Assembly: GCA_963924885.1 (NCBI GenBank)
Contig: CAWUUY010000426.1
Span: forward strand, 1-5,499
Length of the DNA stretch: 5,499 nucleotides
Direction: 5' to 3'
From: UBA5216 sp963924885
GTDB taxonomy: Bacteria; Pseudomonadota; Gammaproteobacteria; Burkholderiales; SG8-41
Part shown: in pieces, positions 5,227 through 5,499 of the stretch
Layout of the letters: the number at the start of each line of letters is the position of its first letter
Numbering within the stretch: the first letter of the stretch is position 1
The notes under the pieces: model-generated
Seen by the model: only the letters and a program-made list of their open reading frames with translations
Told to the model about the DNA's origin: nothing
Databases searched by the model: none
Position numbers and translations under genes: made by a program

Positions 5227-5499
5227 ATGTCACACTTGATGAATACCTACGCACGGCTTCCCGTCGCTTTTACGCGCGGCGAAGGCGTGTGGCGTTGGGA
5301 CGCGCAAGGCAAGCGCTACCTCGATGCGCTCGCCGGCGTGGCGGTCAACGCCGTGGGCCACAGTCATCCGAAGCTGGTGGCCGCGCTGCGCGATCAGGTC
5401 GGCAAGCTCATCCACACCTCAAACATCTATCACATCGACGCGCAGGAAAAACTCGCCGAAAAGATCACCCAGCTGTCGGGCATGGACACGGTATTTTTC
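5227..5499 (+). CDS. argD: Acetylornithine aminotransferase, N-terminal part (3' cut by window edge)
   Basis: First 91 codons of a class-III, PLP-dependent aminotransferase, open to the right edge. ArgD interconverts N-acetylornithine and N-acetylglutamate semialdehyde in cytoplasmic arginine synthesis, and many also act as succinyldiaminopimelate transaminase in lysine synthesis. The N-terminus is typical: MNTYARLPVAFTRGEGVWRWD (5-25 region), GKRYLDALAGVAVNAVGHSHP (28-48 region), then HTSNIYH (63-69) and AEKITQLSGMDTVFF (77-91). The PLP lysine and cofactor-binding motifs lie beyond the window. ATG 5227 gives the common MSHLMNTY start; ATG 5239 (Met5) is an alternative. In many betaproteobacteria argF follows; that cannot be seen here. 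Related class-III enzymes (for example ornithine or GABA aminotransferase) are less likely given the start sequence and neighbourhood. Confidence 0.9.
   Translation, partial: MSHLMNTYARLPVAFTRGEGVWRWDAQGKRYLDALAGVAVNAVGHSHPKLVAALRDQVGKLIHTSNIYHIDAQEKLAEKITQLSGMDTVFF

Noticed and set aside
5111..5239. 42-codon frame (MTAADSRCRNDGG...) as an arginine leader peptide for argD
   Set aside because: It contains three Arg codons and ends across the argD start, which is tempting. But there is no ribosome binding site, the Arg codons are not consecutive, and the frame simply runs through the hairpin repeats. It would need ribosome profiling to revive.
1..5499. Mobile element, CRISPR, toxin-antitoxin or defence island
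   Set aside because: No transposase, integrase, regularly spaced repeats, tRNA-linked direct repeats or toxin-like small gene pairs were seen. Base composition looks even by eye and the genes are housekeeping or transport genes.

Overview
The window looks like chromosomal DNA from a GC-rich proteobacterium, most likely a betaproteobacterium. The evidence is a MurJ and an S20 protein of clear beta/gammaproteobacterial type, plus a DUF3579 gene between rpsT and argD. I recall that neighbourhood from betaproteobacteria; I could not check it here. Apart from the two genes cut by the window edges, every gene is intact, and no insertion sequence, tRNA, rRNA or CRISPR array is visible.

Layout. Positions 1-2632 (+ strand) carry a tightly packed ABC importer operon of the phosphonate/phosphite (PhnCDE) class. 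It holds the last 23 codons of an upstream gene (probably the PhnD-like binding protein), a PhnC-type ATPase, and two different PhnE-type permeases. The permeases probably form a heterodimeric channel energised by the ATPase. No C-P lyase or phosphite-oxidising gene is in view, so the substrate is unresolved. Position 2644-4182 (- strand) is murJ, the lipid II flippase, convergent with the importer operon across only 11 bp. rpsT (ribosomal protein S20, +) runs divergently from murJ and has a convincing sigma-70 promoter. A DUF3579 gene (-) is convergent with rpsT, with a long hairpin between the two stops. The last gene, argD (+, acetylornithine aminotransferase), is cut by the right edge after 91 codons.

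Non-coding DNA is sparse; the longest gene-free stretch is about 210 bp (5017-5226) between DUF3579 and argD. It is the most structured part of the window. It holds two near-identical hairpin units in tandem, the second followed by a T-tract, then a TGGCCAC/GTGGCCA inverted repeat, then a run of seven G just before the argD start. A plus-strand terminator with no plus-strand gene immediately upstream suggests an argD leader/attenuator, a small RNA, or a repeat-type element. This is the best candidate for something undescribed.

The genes serve three separate jobs: oxyanion/organophosphorus uptake, peptidoglycan precursor flipping, and translation plus arginine synthesis. I see no evidence of a new multi-gene system; the coding content is ordinary and the interest lies in small regulatory structures.
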